A stretch of DNA of 64,000 bases. It comes from Tunturiibacter empetritectus (GTDB lineage: Bacteria; Acidobacteriota; Terriglobia; Terriglobales; Acidobacteriaceae). The stretch is taken from NCBI RefSeq assembly GCF_014201375.1, contig NZ_JACHDZ010000003.1, forward strand, positions 372,001 to 436,000, given 5' to 3'. The position numbers and the translations under genes were made by a program. Shown one piece after another: positions 57,184-64,000 of this stretch; the first letter of the stretch is position 1; every line of letters begins with the position of its first letter. The notes beneath the pieces were generated by a model. The model had not been told where the DNA came from. It was given only the letters and a program-made list of their open reading frames with translations, and made no database searches.

Positions 57184-58062
57184 ATGACCAACCCCCTCTC
57201 ACGTCGCAGCTTCGTCCAATCCGGCGCTCTCCTCGCGGCGGCAGGAATCACCTCCAACGCCCTCCCCTCCCTCGCGCTCCAGCCCTCGCACGCTACGGGA
57301 GCCTCCTCACCCATCCAACTCGGCCTCGCCAGCTACACCTTCCGCAACTTCACCCGCGACCAGATGATCGGCTTCATGAAGCAGCTCAACATCACCAACC
57401 TCAACGTCAAGGACATCAAAGACCATCTGCCCGTGGACCCCACCGAAGAGGCCAAGGCCCTCGCCGACTACACCGCCGCCGGCATCAAGCTCCACGCCGC
57501 CGGAGCCATCTACTTCCCTAAAGATGACGACGCCGACATCCGCAGCAAGTTTGAGTACTGCAAGCGGGCCGGAATCTCCCTCATCGTCGCCGGCGACCCC
57601 TCCCCCGAAACCCTCCCCCGCGTAGAAAAATTCGTCAAGGAATACGACATCCGCATCGCCATCCACAACCACGGCCCCGAAGACAAGCTCTGGCACTCCC
57701 CCCTCGACATCCTCAAAGCCGTCAAAAATATGGACCCGCGCATCGGCTGCTGCATCGACGTCGGCCACACCGTCCGTGCCGGCACCGACGTCGTCCAGGC
57801 CATCCACGAAGTCGGCCCCCGCCTCTTCGACGTCCACATGAAGGACCTCACCAACTTCGACAGCAAAGAAAGCCAGGTAGCCGTAGGCGACGGAATCATG
57901 CCCGTAAGAGGCATCTTCGAGGCCCTCATCAAAACCAAATACCAGGGCTTCGTCGACCTCGAGTACGAAGTCCACGCCGACGATCCCATGCCCGGAGTCA
58001 TCGCCAGCTTCTCCTACATGCGAGGCGTCCTCGCAGGAATGGGCTATCTAACCCACGGCTGA
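57184..58062 (+). CDS. Tat-exported sugar phosphate isomerase/epimerase-like TIM barrel 2
   Basis: A 292-residue barrel protein with the Tat motif LSRRSFVQSG. IQLGLASYTFRNF, LNVKDIKDH, IAIHNHGPED, CCIDVGHTVRAG, DVHMKDLT and VDLEYEVHA give the metal-binding His, Asp, His and Glu residues. It is similar in fold but only distantly to the gene at 54624, so the two are not a recent duplication. Its place right after the Gfo/Idh gene suggests action on the same oxidised sugar. Confidence 0.88.
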   Translation: MTNPLSRRSFVQSGALLAAAGITSNALPSLALQPSHATGASSPIQLGLASYTFRNFTRDQMIGFMKQLNITNLNVKDIKDHLPVDPTEEAKALADYTAAGIKLHAAGAIYFPKDDDADIRSKFEYCKRAGISLIVAGDPSPETLPRVEKFVKEYDIRIAIHNHGPEDKLWHSPLDILKAVKNMDPRIGCCIDVGHTVRAGTDVVQAIHEVGPRLFDVHMKDLTNFDSKESQVAVGDGIMPVRGIFEALIKTKYQGFVDLEYEVHADDPMPGVIASFSYMRGVLAGMGYLTHG

Positions 58063-58246
58063 TCCCACCCTGTGTTCTCCGCGAGCCCCCGTCTCAAAGC
58101 CGCCCCGATGCCAATCTCCTGCCCGCAATGTCACCGTGGGCAGGAGGATGTTATCCTGCCGCAGGCTGGCACGGTGTAGCTTGCGCTGCTGCAGACTCAG
58201 GATGGGCCCATCCACACAGCAGTTGTCGAGAAGAAGGAGCAGCATT

Positions 58247-58600
58247 TTGAACACGCTTGAGATCAAGATCATGAAGTACGGAGAGATCGAAGCGGTCGAG
58301 TTGAGTGGCGCTCTCGTCCTCGGCACTCCAGTCAACAACCTGCGACAAAAAATCGACAACCTCACCGCTCACGGAGCAAACCAGTTCGTCTTCAATCTCA
58401 CCGCAATCACCCGCATGGACTCAAGCGGCATCGGCCTTCTGGTCATGATCATGAGTTCGACCAAGGAGGCGGGCGGAGCCTTGAAGCTCGTCAATCCATC
58501 CAAGCAGGTAACGCAGACCCTGAAGATGTGCAACCTGCTACCACTCTTCGAGATCTTCTCCGAAGAACAGGAAGCGATCTCCTCCTTCGCAAAATCCTGA
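58247..58600 (+). CDS. STAS-domain anti-sigma-factor antagonist-like protein
   Basis: A 117-residue STAS protein. IEAVELSGALVLGT and FNLTAITRMDSSGIGLLVMI hold the phosphorylation loop, with Ser in MDSSGIG, as in SpoIIAA-like antagonists. The start TTG at 58247 follows AAGGAG. No kinase or sigma gene is nearby, so the partner lies elsewhere. The frame is open further upstream, but that part is not conserved. Confidence 0.88.
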   Translation: MNTLEIKIMKYGEIEAVELSGALVLGTPVNNLRQKIDNLTAHGANQFVFNLTAITRMDSSGIGLLVMIMSSTKEAGGALKLVNPSKQVTQTLKMCNLLPLFEIFSEEQEAISSFAKS

Positions 58601-58758
58601 ACACGCGAAATCCTGAACACCAGAAACGCATCCAAGAATCTGCGCTCCAGCCGCAGGTCTCCAACTTCTCCTGCTCTGTCACCGGCAGCATACAAATGCG
58701 CTAGTCAAGTACTGCTTCCAGAGATGTTGATCCACCGGTAAGCATCAACTTCCCAACC

Positions 58759-58808
58759 TTGACAGTCTTTTGCCGTGACGCGCATAGTCGATACCGGTCA
58801 AACGTTTG
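58759..58808 (+). promoter_or_regulatory. candidate promoter and LacI-like operator of receptor 2
   Basis: TTGACA at 58759-58764 is followed after 18 bp by CATAGT (58783-58788). Just downstream lies CAAACGTTTG (58799-58808), a perfect 10-bp palindrome of the kind bound by LacI-family sugar regulators. The whole sits 78 bp upstream of the receptor start. Binding protein unknown. Confidence 0.5.
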
Positions 58809-58885
58809 CCTAGCCATATCCCTGTCCACAAAAGGACGCTCCCCTATGGCGGCAGATCCCCAACGTTTCCCATCAGGAGGCCATC

Positions 58886-61800
58886 ATGCAGCACTTTCGT
58901 TCCAGCAGCATCACTCCACTCACGAGGCTCCGGCACTCTCTGCTCGGCCCAACATTGCTCGTCATCCTCTTCAGCCTGTACGCAGTCACCGCTCACGCTC
59001 AATTCCGCGCGTCCATCCAGGGAACCGTAAGCGATACCGAAGGTGCCGTCATTCCGGGAGCAACCCTGACCCTCACCGATACCGACACCAATCACCCCGT
59101 CACCGCCATCTCCAACGACAGTGGTGTTTATAACTTCAGCGCCCTCGCACCTGACCACTTCACCCTCACCGCAACGGCAAAGGGCTTCAAGCAGCAGGTC
59201 ATCCAGGATCTGCACATCGTCCCGGAGCAGGCCAATGCAGTCAATGTGACACTATCTCTGGGCGAGGCGACAACCAGCGTCACCGTATCCGGCGATGCCC
59301 TTCCCGCACTCGACACAGAGACCGCCTCGATCAGCGGAACCGTAGACGGCAACCAGATCCAGCATCTCCCCTCCACTGGCCGCGACGTCTTCCAGCTTGT
59401 GCAACTCGCGCCCGGCGTCTTCGGCGACGGCGCACAGTCTTCAAACCCTGGCAATGCCAACCAGCTTCCCGGAACCCAGGGCCCCGGCGGCGCCAACCGA
59501 GCGAACGGTATCTTCCAAACCGAAAACGGTCCCCAGGCCAATGCCAATGGCGGTCAGTACGAGACCAACGGCATTCAGATCGACGGCATCAGCACCGTCA
59601 GCGCAGTCTGGGGTGGGACCTCGGTCATCACTCCCTCCGAAGACTCCGTCGGCAACGTCAAAGTCCTTTCGAACGGTTATGACGCCGAGAACGGCCGCTT
59701 CAGCGGCGCTCAGATTCAGGTCACCTCGAAGACCGGCAGCAATCAATACCATGGCAGCGCCTTCTTCCGCGCCAGCAGGCCCGGCCTCAATGCCTACCAG
59801 CGCTACAACGGCGCAGGCACCTTCCAACCTGGAACCCCGGCCGATCGAGGCCTTTTGCGAGACAGCGAACGTGCCAACCAGATCGGCGGAAGCGTTGGCG
59901 GCCCTATCCTCCACGATAAGCTCTTCGCCTTCTTCTCCTACGAAACTCAGCGAGACAACTCGCAAACTCCAGGCACTGGCTGGTACGAAACTGCAGCGTT
60001 TCAAGCCCTCGCCCCTGCAAACAGCATCGCAAAAACATACCTCAGCTTCCCAGGCTCTCTAGTCTCGTCTTCGTCGCTCATCAATCAGACCTGCGCCAAT
60101 GCCGGCCTGACCGAGGGCGTCAACTGCGTCACGATTCCCGGTCAAGGTCTCAACATCGGTTCGCCCCTCAATCAGCCTCTAGGGACCCAGGATCTGACCT
60201 GGCAGAGCACCACCAACCCCGGCGTCGGCGGAGGCCTGTCCAACGTACCCGATATCGCCTTCTTTAACACCGTCAACCCCACTACGAGGACTGCCAGCCA
60301 GTACAACGGACGTCTCGACGCCAACATCACCAAGAAAGACCACGCGGCCTTTGCCGTCTACTGGGTCCCTCTCGTCACGACCAACTACAACAGTTCGGTC
60401 CGCGCCTACAATCTTTTCAATCGCAAGCAGAACAACGAAGCATATTCCGTCATCTGGAACCACATCTTCTCGCCGACCTTCCTCAACGAAGCTCGCGCCA
60501 ACGACGCCGGCTATCGTTATAACGAGATCACGTCCAACCCGCAGGCCCCCTTCGGTCTGCCGCTATCGATCGTCGACAATCTTGGCAGTATCAGTCTTGG
60601 CACATTCGGAGCCGGTGGCCCCGGCGACTACAACCAACACACCTTCACCTACAAAGACATCGCCACGAAAATAGCCGGCAATCACACAGTTAAATTCGGC
60701 GGAGAGGTGACTAGGCTCTACTATCTTAACAACAACACCGGCGCAGCACGTCCCCTCTATAACTTCTACAACATCTGGGACTTTCTCAATGACGCGCCCC
60801 ACGGTGAAGCAGGCAACTTCAATCCCGCAACCGGCACCCCTTCCACCAACCGTCAGGACACTCGCGAAGATCTCTACGGCTTCTTCATCCAGGACGACTG
60901 GAAGGCTCGGCCGAATCTGACCCTCAGCGCAGGCCTACGTTACTCCTACTTCGGCCCGTTTTCCTCTAAAGAAAACAACCTTGGCGTGGTCGTTCTCGGC
61001 AGCGGTCCCAGCGCCTTCACCGACCTCGCAGTCCGGGATGGTGGCAATCTCACCAAAGCGCAAAAGGGCAACTTCGGACCCCAGTTCGGCTTCGCCTTCA
61101 GTCCCGACATGTTCCATGGCAAGGCCGTCGTTCGCGGCGGGTATGGACTCAACTACAACCAGAGCGAGATCTCAATTACGGCCAACTCAGGCAATAATCC
61201 CCCTGGGATTCTTGGCGTGGCCTATGCCAGCGGCAGTCCCGCCGCCATCGATCCGCGAATCGTCTACAACATTGCGAGTGATCCCAAATCGCTCTTCGGC
61301 TACCCGCCCAACCCTAACGCGACTGGCGGCTTCAACTCCGTAAACCTGCCGTTGGCTGGCGGAGCCTTCCTCTACGCCTATCAACCCACCCAGCCCACCA
61401 TCTACACCCAGCACTTCTCGCTCGACACCCAGATAGATCTCGGCCACCAGTTCGTCGCCACCGTCGGCTATCAGGGAAGCACGACCAAGCACCTCATCGT
61501 TCAATCCTTCCTGTACATCAACGCGTTCGCAGAGGGACAAACACAAAATCCCCTTGTGCAGAACATCGACGAGTATGCAAACACCGGCAACTCAAACAAC
61601 AACTCTCTGCTGCTAGGCTTCAAGCACCAGATGTCTCACCAGTTCATGTTCGACGCGGAGTTCAACTACGCGAAGACGATGGACACCGGCTCCGGTCCGT
61701 TCTTTCAGAATCAATATCCTTACCTGCCTTACCTCGCATACGGCCGTTCCGACTTCAACTACGGCAAAGCGTTCAAACTATATGGCCTCTGGCAGCCAAA

Positions 61801-62386
61801 GTTCTTCCACGGCAATTCGCTTCTATCGAAAGTAGTGGATGGCTGGTCGGTCAGCGGCATCTTCAACCTGCACACCGGCTTCCCCTTCACCCCAACCTAT
61901 AACGTGCCGGGTGGCAACCTCTACTACGCCGCCAGCGGATACAACACACTGCGTCCGGCCTCGTATAACGGAGGCGCAAAAAGCAGCAGCAGCAATGATG
62001 CCTTTGAGAACGGCAAGCCTAACCTCAACTTCCCCGCCGCCGGGCCCACCCAACCCTACTTCACCGCACCCGTCGCGCCCACCGCGGGCTCTTCCGGCTT
62101 CGCATCCGGCCTACCGCAGCTTCCCGGTATCGCCCGCAACTCCTTCAACGGCCCAGGCTACAAAGACGTCGACGCAACCCTCACCAAATCCTTCGGTCTG
62201 CCGAAGGCAAAGATCATTGGAGAAGATGGCGCCATCGAGATCAGAGCAGACGCCTTCAACCTCTTCAACAACATCAACCTCACCCCGGGCTCGCTTAACA
62301 CCAACATCCTGGTTCCCAACTTCGGTCAGGCCAACAACGCCCTCTCCGGCCGTATCGTCAACCTCCAGGCCCGCTTCAGCTTCTAG
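58886..62386 (+). CDS. Oar-like TonB-dependent receptor 2
   Basis: A 1166-residue outer-membrane receptor. A signal peptide ends near AHAQ, and the regulatory-like domain has IQGTVSDTEGAVIPGATLTL and SGVYNFSALAPDHFTLTATA. A plug (IQHLPSTGRDVFQLVQLAPG) and a long barrel follow, ending in an aromatic (RIVNLQARFSF). It shares layout with receptor 1 but differs widely in sequence, so the ligands probably differ. A promoter and operator candidate lie upstream, a terminator downstream. Likely imports carbohydrate. Confidence 0.92.
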   Translation: MQHFRSSSITPLTRLRHSLLGPTLLVILFSLYAVTAHAQFRASIQGTVSDTEGAVIPGATLTLTDTDTNHPVTAISNDSGVYNFSALAPDHFTLTATAKGFKQQVIQDLHIVPEQANAVNVTLSLGEATTSVTVSGDALPALDTETASISGTVDGNQIQHLPSTGRDVFQLVQLAPGVFGDGAQSSNPGNANQLPGTQGPGGANRANGIFQTENGPQANANGGQYETNGIQIDGISTVSAVWGGTSVITPSEDSVGNVKVLSNGYDAENGRFSGAQIQVTSKTGSNQYHGSAFFRASRPGLNAYQRYNGAGTFQPGTPADRGLLRDSERANQIGGSVGGPILHDKLFAFFSYETQRDNSQTPGTGWYETAAFQALAPANSIAKTYLSFPGSLVSSSSLINQTCANAGLTEGVNCVTIPGQGLNIGSPLNQPLGTQDLTWQSTTNPGVGGGLSNVPDIAFFNTVNPTTRTASQYNGRLDANITKKDHAAFAVYWVPLVTTNYNSSVRAYNLFNRKQNNEAYSVIWNHIFSPTFLNEARANDAGYRYNEITSNPQAPFGLPLSIVDNLGSISLGTFGAGGPGDYNQHTFTYKDIATKIAGNHTVKFGGEVTRLYYLNNNTGAARPLYNFYNIWDFLNDAPHGEAGNFNPATGTPSTNRQDTREDLYGFFIQDDWKARPNLTLSAGLRYSYFGPFSSKENNLGVVVLGSGPSAFTDLAVRDGGNLTKAQKGNFGPQFGFAFSPDMFHGKAVVRGGYGLNYNQSEISITANSGNNPPGILGVAYASGSPAAIDPRIVYNIASDPKSLFGYPPNPNATGGFNSVNLPLAGGAFLYAYQPTQPTIYTQHFSLDTQIDLGHQFVATVGYQGSTTKHLIVQSFLYINAFAEGQTQNPLVQNIDEYANTGNSNNNSLLLGFKHQMSHQFMFDAEFNYAKTMDTGSGPFFQNQYPYLPYLAYGRSDFNYGKAFKLYGLWQPKFFHGNSLLSKVVDGWSVSGIFNLHTGFPFTPTYNVPGGNLYYAASGYNTLRPASYNGGAKSSSSNDAFENGKPNLNFPAAGPTQPYFTAPVAPTAGSSGFASGLPQLPGIARNSFNGPGYKDVDATLTKSFGLPKAKIIGEDGAIEIRADAFNLFNNINLTPGSLNTNILVPNFGQANNALSGRIVNLQARFSF

Positions 62387-62408
62387 TGCCTCATCTTTCT
62401 TGCAGCAC

Positions 62409-62436
62409 AAGAGATGCTCCCTCGGGAGCATCTCTT
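62409..62436 (+). terminator. rho-independent terminator after receptor 2
   Basis: Perfect 12-bp stem AGAGATGCTCCC / GGGAGCATCTCT with a 2-nt gap, extended by an A-T pair and followed by TCTT. It lies 22 bp after the receptor stop. Confidence 0.88.
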
Positions 62437-62598
62437 TCTTCAACGTCCTAAGCCGCGTAATCGGCCACCCGGCGCAAAAAAGAGGCCGACGCAATCCAAA
62501 AAGTGGCTGCCTCATTTATGGTGCAACTATAGGTGTAACGTCATCCCGATATTTTTTCTGCGCGGAAAACAACAAAACCCGCGTCATTCCTGCCCCCG

Positions 62599-62673
62599 CA
62601 CCACGTCAACAAGGCGCTAATTCACCACGTTTCACCACCAGAAAACCACGTTGTCACCACAAATTCACCACAA
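62599..62673. repeat. phased CACCACG/CACCACA repeat array, copy 2
   Basis: CACCACGTC at 62599, CACCACGTT at 62623, CACCACCA at 62633, ACCACGTT at 62645, CACCACA at 62655 and 62667; after the first gap of 24 the units are about 10-12 bp apart. It ends only 26 bp before the GH39 start. The rest of the 312-bp gap before it shows the receptor terminator and no gene. Confidence 0.7.
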
Positions 62674-62698
62674 GCTGCACACCCTGGAGAGATCTCTC

Positions 62699-64000
62699 AT
62701 GATTCGATCCCGCACACTCACCCTTGCCGCGCTTTGTGTCTACTTTTTCAGCTCGTTCTCCCTCACCGCCCAGCAAGCGGAGCAGATCCGCATCGACGTT
62801 AACGCCCCCACAACTCCCTTCCCCCACTTCTGGGAGCAAACCTTCGGCTCCGGTCGCGCCATCCTCTCCCTGCGTCAGAGCTATCGCGACGATCTCCGCA
62901 CCGTCAAAACCGTAACCGACTTCAAATCAGTGCGTTTCCACGGAATCTTTCTCGACGAAGTAGGCCTCTACGACCCCGATGCGACGACCCAAAATCCCGG
63001 TCTCCCTCCCGAAAAAGTTCAAGGCGCCGGCATCTACAACTTCTCCTACATCGACCAGATCTACGACGGCCTCCTCGCCAACAACATCCGCCCTTTCATA
63101 GAGTTAAGCTTCATGCCGCGCAAGATGGCAGCCGACCCCAACCAGACGCAGTCCTTCTTCTACAAGCCCGTCGTCTCGCCACCAAAGGACTACGCCCTCT
63201 GGGACGCAATGATCGCCGCCTTCGCCCAGCACCTCATCGACCGCTACGGCATCGACGAAGTCGCAACATGGAACTTCGAAGTCTGGAACGAGCCCAACCT
63301 CGACTTCTGGGGCGGCCGTCCCAACATTCCCACCTACTTCGAGCTCTACGACCACACCGCACTCGCGCTCAAAAAAGTCAGTCAACGAATCCGCGTAGGC
63401 GGCCCAGCGACAGCCCAGGCAGGATACGTTGCAGAGTTCCTCCAGCACTGCAAAGACCACAACATCCCCGTCGACTACGCCTCCACCCACGTCTACGCGA
63501 ACGACACCTCAAAAGATGTCTTTCACACCGACGAACAGATTCCCCGCGACGTCATGGTCTATCGCGCAGTCAAAAAAGTGCACGACGAGATCGCCGCCTC
63601 ACCCTACCCAAAGATGCCGCTCATCTTCAGTGAGTACAACGCCAGCTACTCGAACGAGCCCGACGTCACCGACACTACCTACCTCGGATCGTGGCTCGCC
63701 AACAACATTCGCCAGTGCGACGGCCTCACAGAGTCGATGAGCTACTGGACCTTCTCCGACGTCTTCGAAGAACAGGGAGTCGTCCGAACGCCCTTCTACG
63801 GCGGCTTTGGCCTCGTCGCTGCAAATGGCATCCCCAAGCCGTCCTTCAACGCCTTCGCCATGCTGCATCGCCTTGGAGACGTCAGAATTAAACTAGAGAA
63901 CGACGACGCACTCGCAACCAAATCGAGCGATGGCGCCGTAGAAGTCGCTCTCTGGAACTACGCCCCACCCTTCGGCGTCGGAGCCGCCTACACTCCTCCT
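62699..64000 (+). CDS. GH39 beta-xylosidase-like glycosidase, exported, 3' end missing
   Basis: The first 434 residues of a family 39 glycoside hydrolase; the frame is still open at the window end. A signal peptide covers about residues 1-24 (LTAQ). The acid/base Glu198 is in FEVWNEPNL, the nucleophile Glu312 in LIFSEYNASY, and FEQTFGSGRA-like and FHGIFLDE blocks lie near the start. GH39 contains beta-xylosidases and alpha-L-iduronidases; the layout points to the xylosidase side. GGAGAG precedes the ATG. Confidence 0.92.
   Translation, partial: MIRSRTLTLAALCVYFFSSFSLTAQQAEQIRIDVNAPTTPFPHFWEQTFGSGRAILSLRQSYRDDLRTVKTVTDFKSVRFHGIFLDEVGLYDPDATTQNPGLPPEKVQGAGIYNFSYIDQIYDGLLANNIRPFIELSFMPRKMAADPNQTQSFFYKPVVSPPKDYALWDAMIAAFAQHLIDRYGIDEVATWNFEVWNEPNLDFWGGRPNIPTYFELYDHTALALKKVSQRIRVGGPATAQAGYVAEFLQHCKDHNIPVDYASTHVYANDTSKDVFHTDEQIPRDVMVYRAVKKVHDEIAASPYPKMPLIFSEYNASYSNEPDVTDTTYLGSWLANNIRQCDGLTESMSYWTFSDVFEEQGVVRTPFYGGFGLVAANGIPKPSFNAFAMLHRLGDVRIKLENDDALATKSSDGAVEVALWNYAPPFGVGAAYTPP

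Overview
This window looks like an Acidobacteriota chromosome of the soil class Terriglobia (Edaphobacter/Granulicella-like). The grounds are very GC-rich genes with a strong C bias at third codon positions, two very large Oar-like TonB-dependent receptors that begin with a carboxypeptidase-regulatory-like domain, frequent TTG and GTG starts, and double-hairpin intergenic repeats that I associate from memory with this class. The genus is inference. I saw no rRNA, tRNA, CRISPR array, transposase or integrase.

Layout. 0-4.3 kb: end of an AlkA-type glycosylase overlapping an O6-alkylguanine-DNA methyltransferase, a Cys-rich small secreted protein with a Met-rich outer-membrane-like protein (probably copper related), RdgB and a VOC protein. 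4.3-9.2 kb: succinate dehydrogenase sdhC-sdhA-sdhB, interleaved with small accessory ORFs and ending in a TonB-C protein. 9.4-14.1 kb: HbpS/GlcG-like protein, M19 dipeptidase, ABM monooxygenase, DUF1440-like protein and two tandem cyclophilins. 14.5-21 kb (minus strand): malate dehydrogenase, VOC protein, isocitrate dehydrogenase, a SIMPL gene broken by an in-frame TAG, a lipoprotein and glutamine synthetase. 21.3-28.8 kb: aldo/keto reductase, the agmatine-to-putrescine genes aguB and aguA, an HD protein, an unusual TadA-DUF3175 fusion with a lysine-rich tail, an SDR and an isochorismatase-fold protein.

28.8-38.2 kb: DinB-like protein, glutaredoxin-like protein, purB, an atypical methyltransferase gene flanked by a second purB 3' end, a GH32 glycosidase, a PRISE-like reductase, a Cys-cluster protein and ubiX. 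A 194-bp inverted repeat separates ubiX from the convergent 38.4-42.3 kb block (alpha/beta hydrolase, nitroreductase, secreted protein, MBL-fold hydrolase). 42.4-50.8 kb: a Pro-rich secreted protein, uvrA with a basic tail, a CPBP protease, a convergent AAA ATPase, pyrE and a DoxX-like protein. 50.9-64 kb: a carbohydrate-use region with two TonB-dependent receptors, three Tat-signal sugar-modifying proteins (two TIM-barrel epimerase-like, one Gfo/Idh/MocA), a STAS protein and a partial GH39 glycosidase.

The most interesting signals are the purB 3'-end duplication bracketing a foreign-looking methyltransferase, the TadA-DUF3175 fusion, helically phased CACCACG/CACCACA repeats in front of two secreted hydrolase genes, the Tat-exported sugar oxidation cassette between the two receptors, and a recurrent pattern of AT-richer small genes sitting directly behind stop codons of GC-rich genes.
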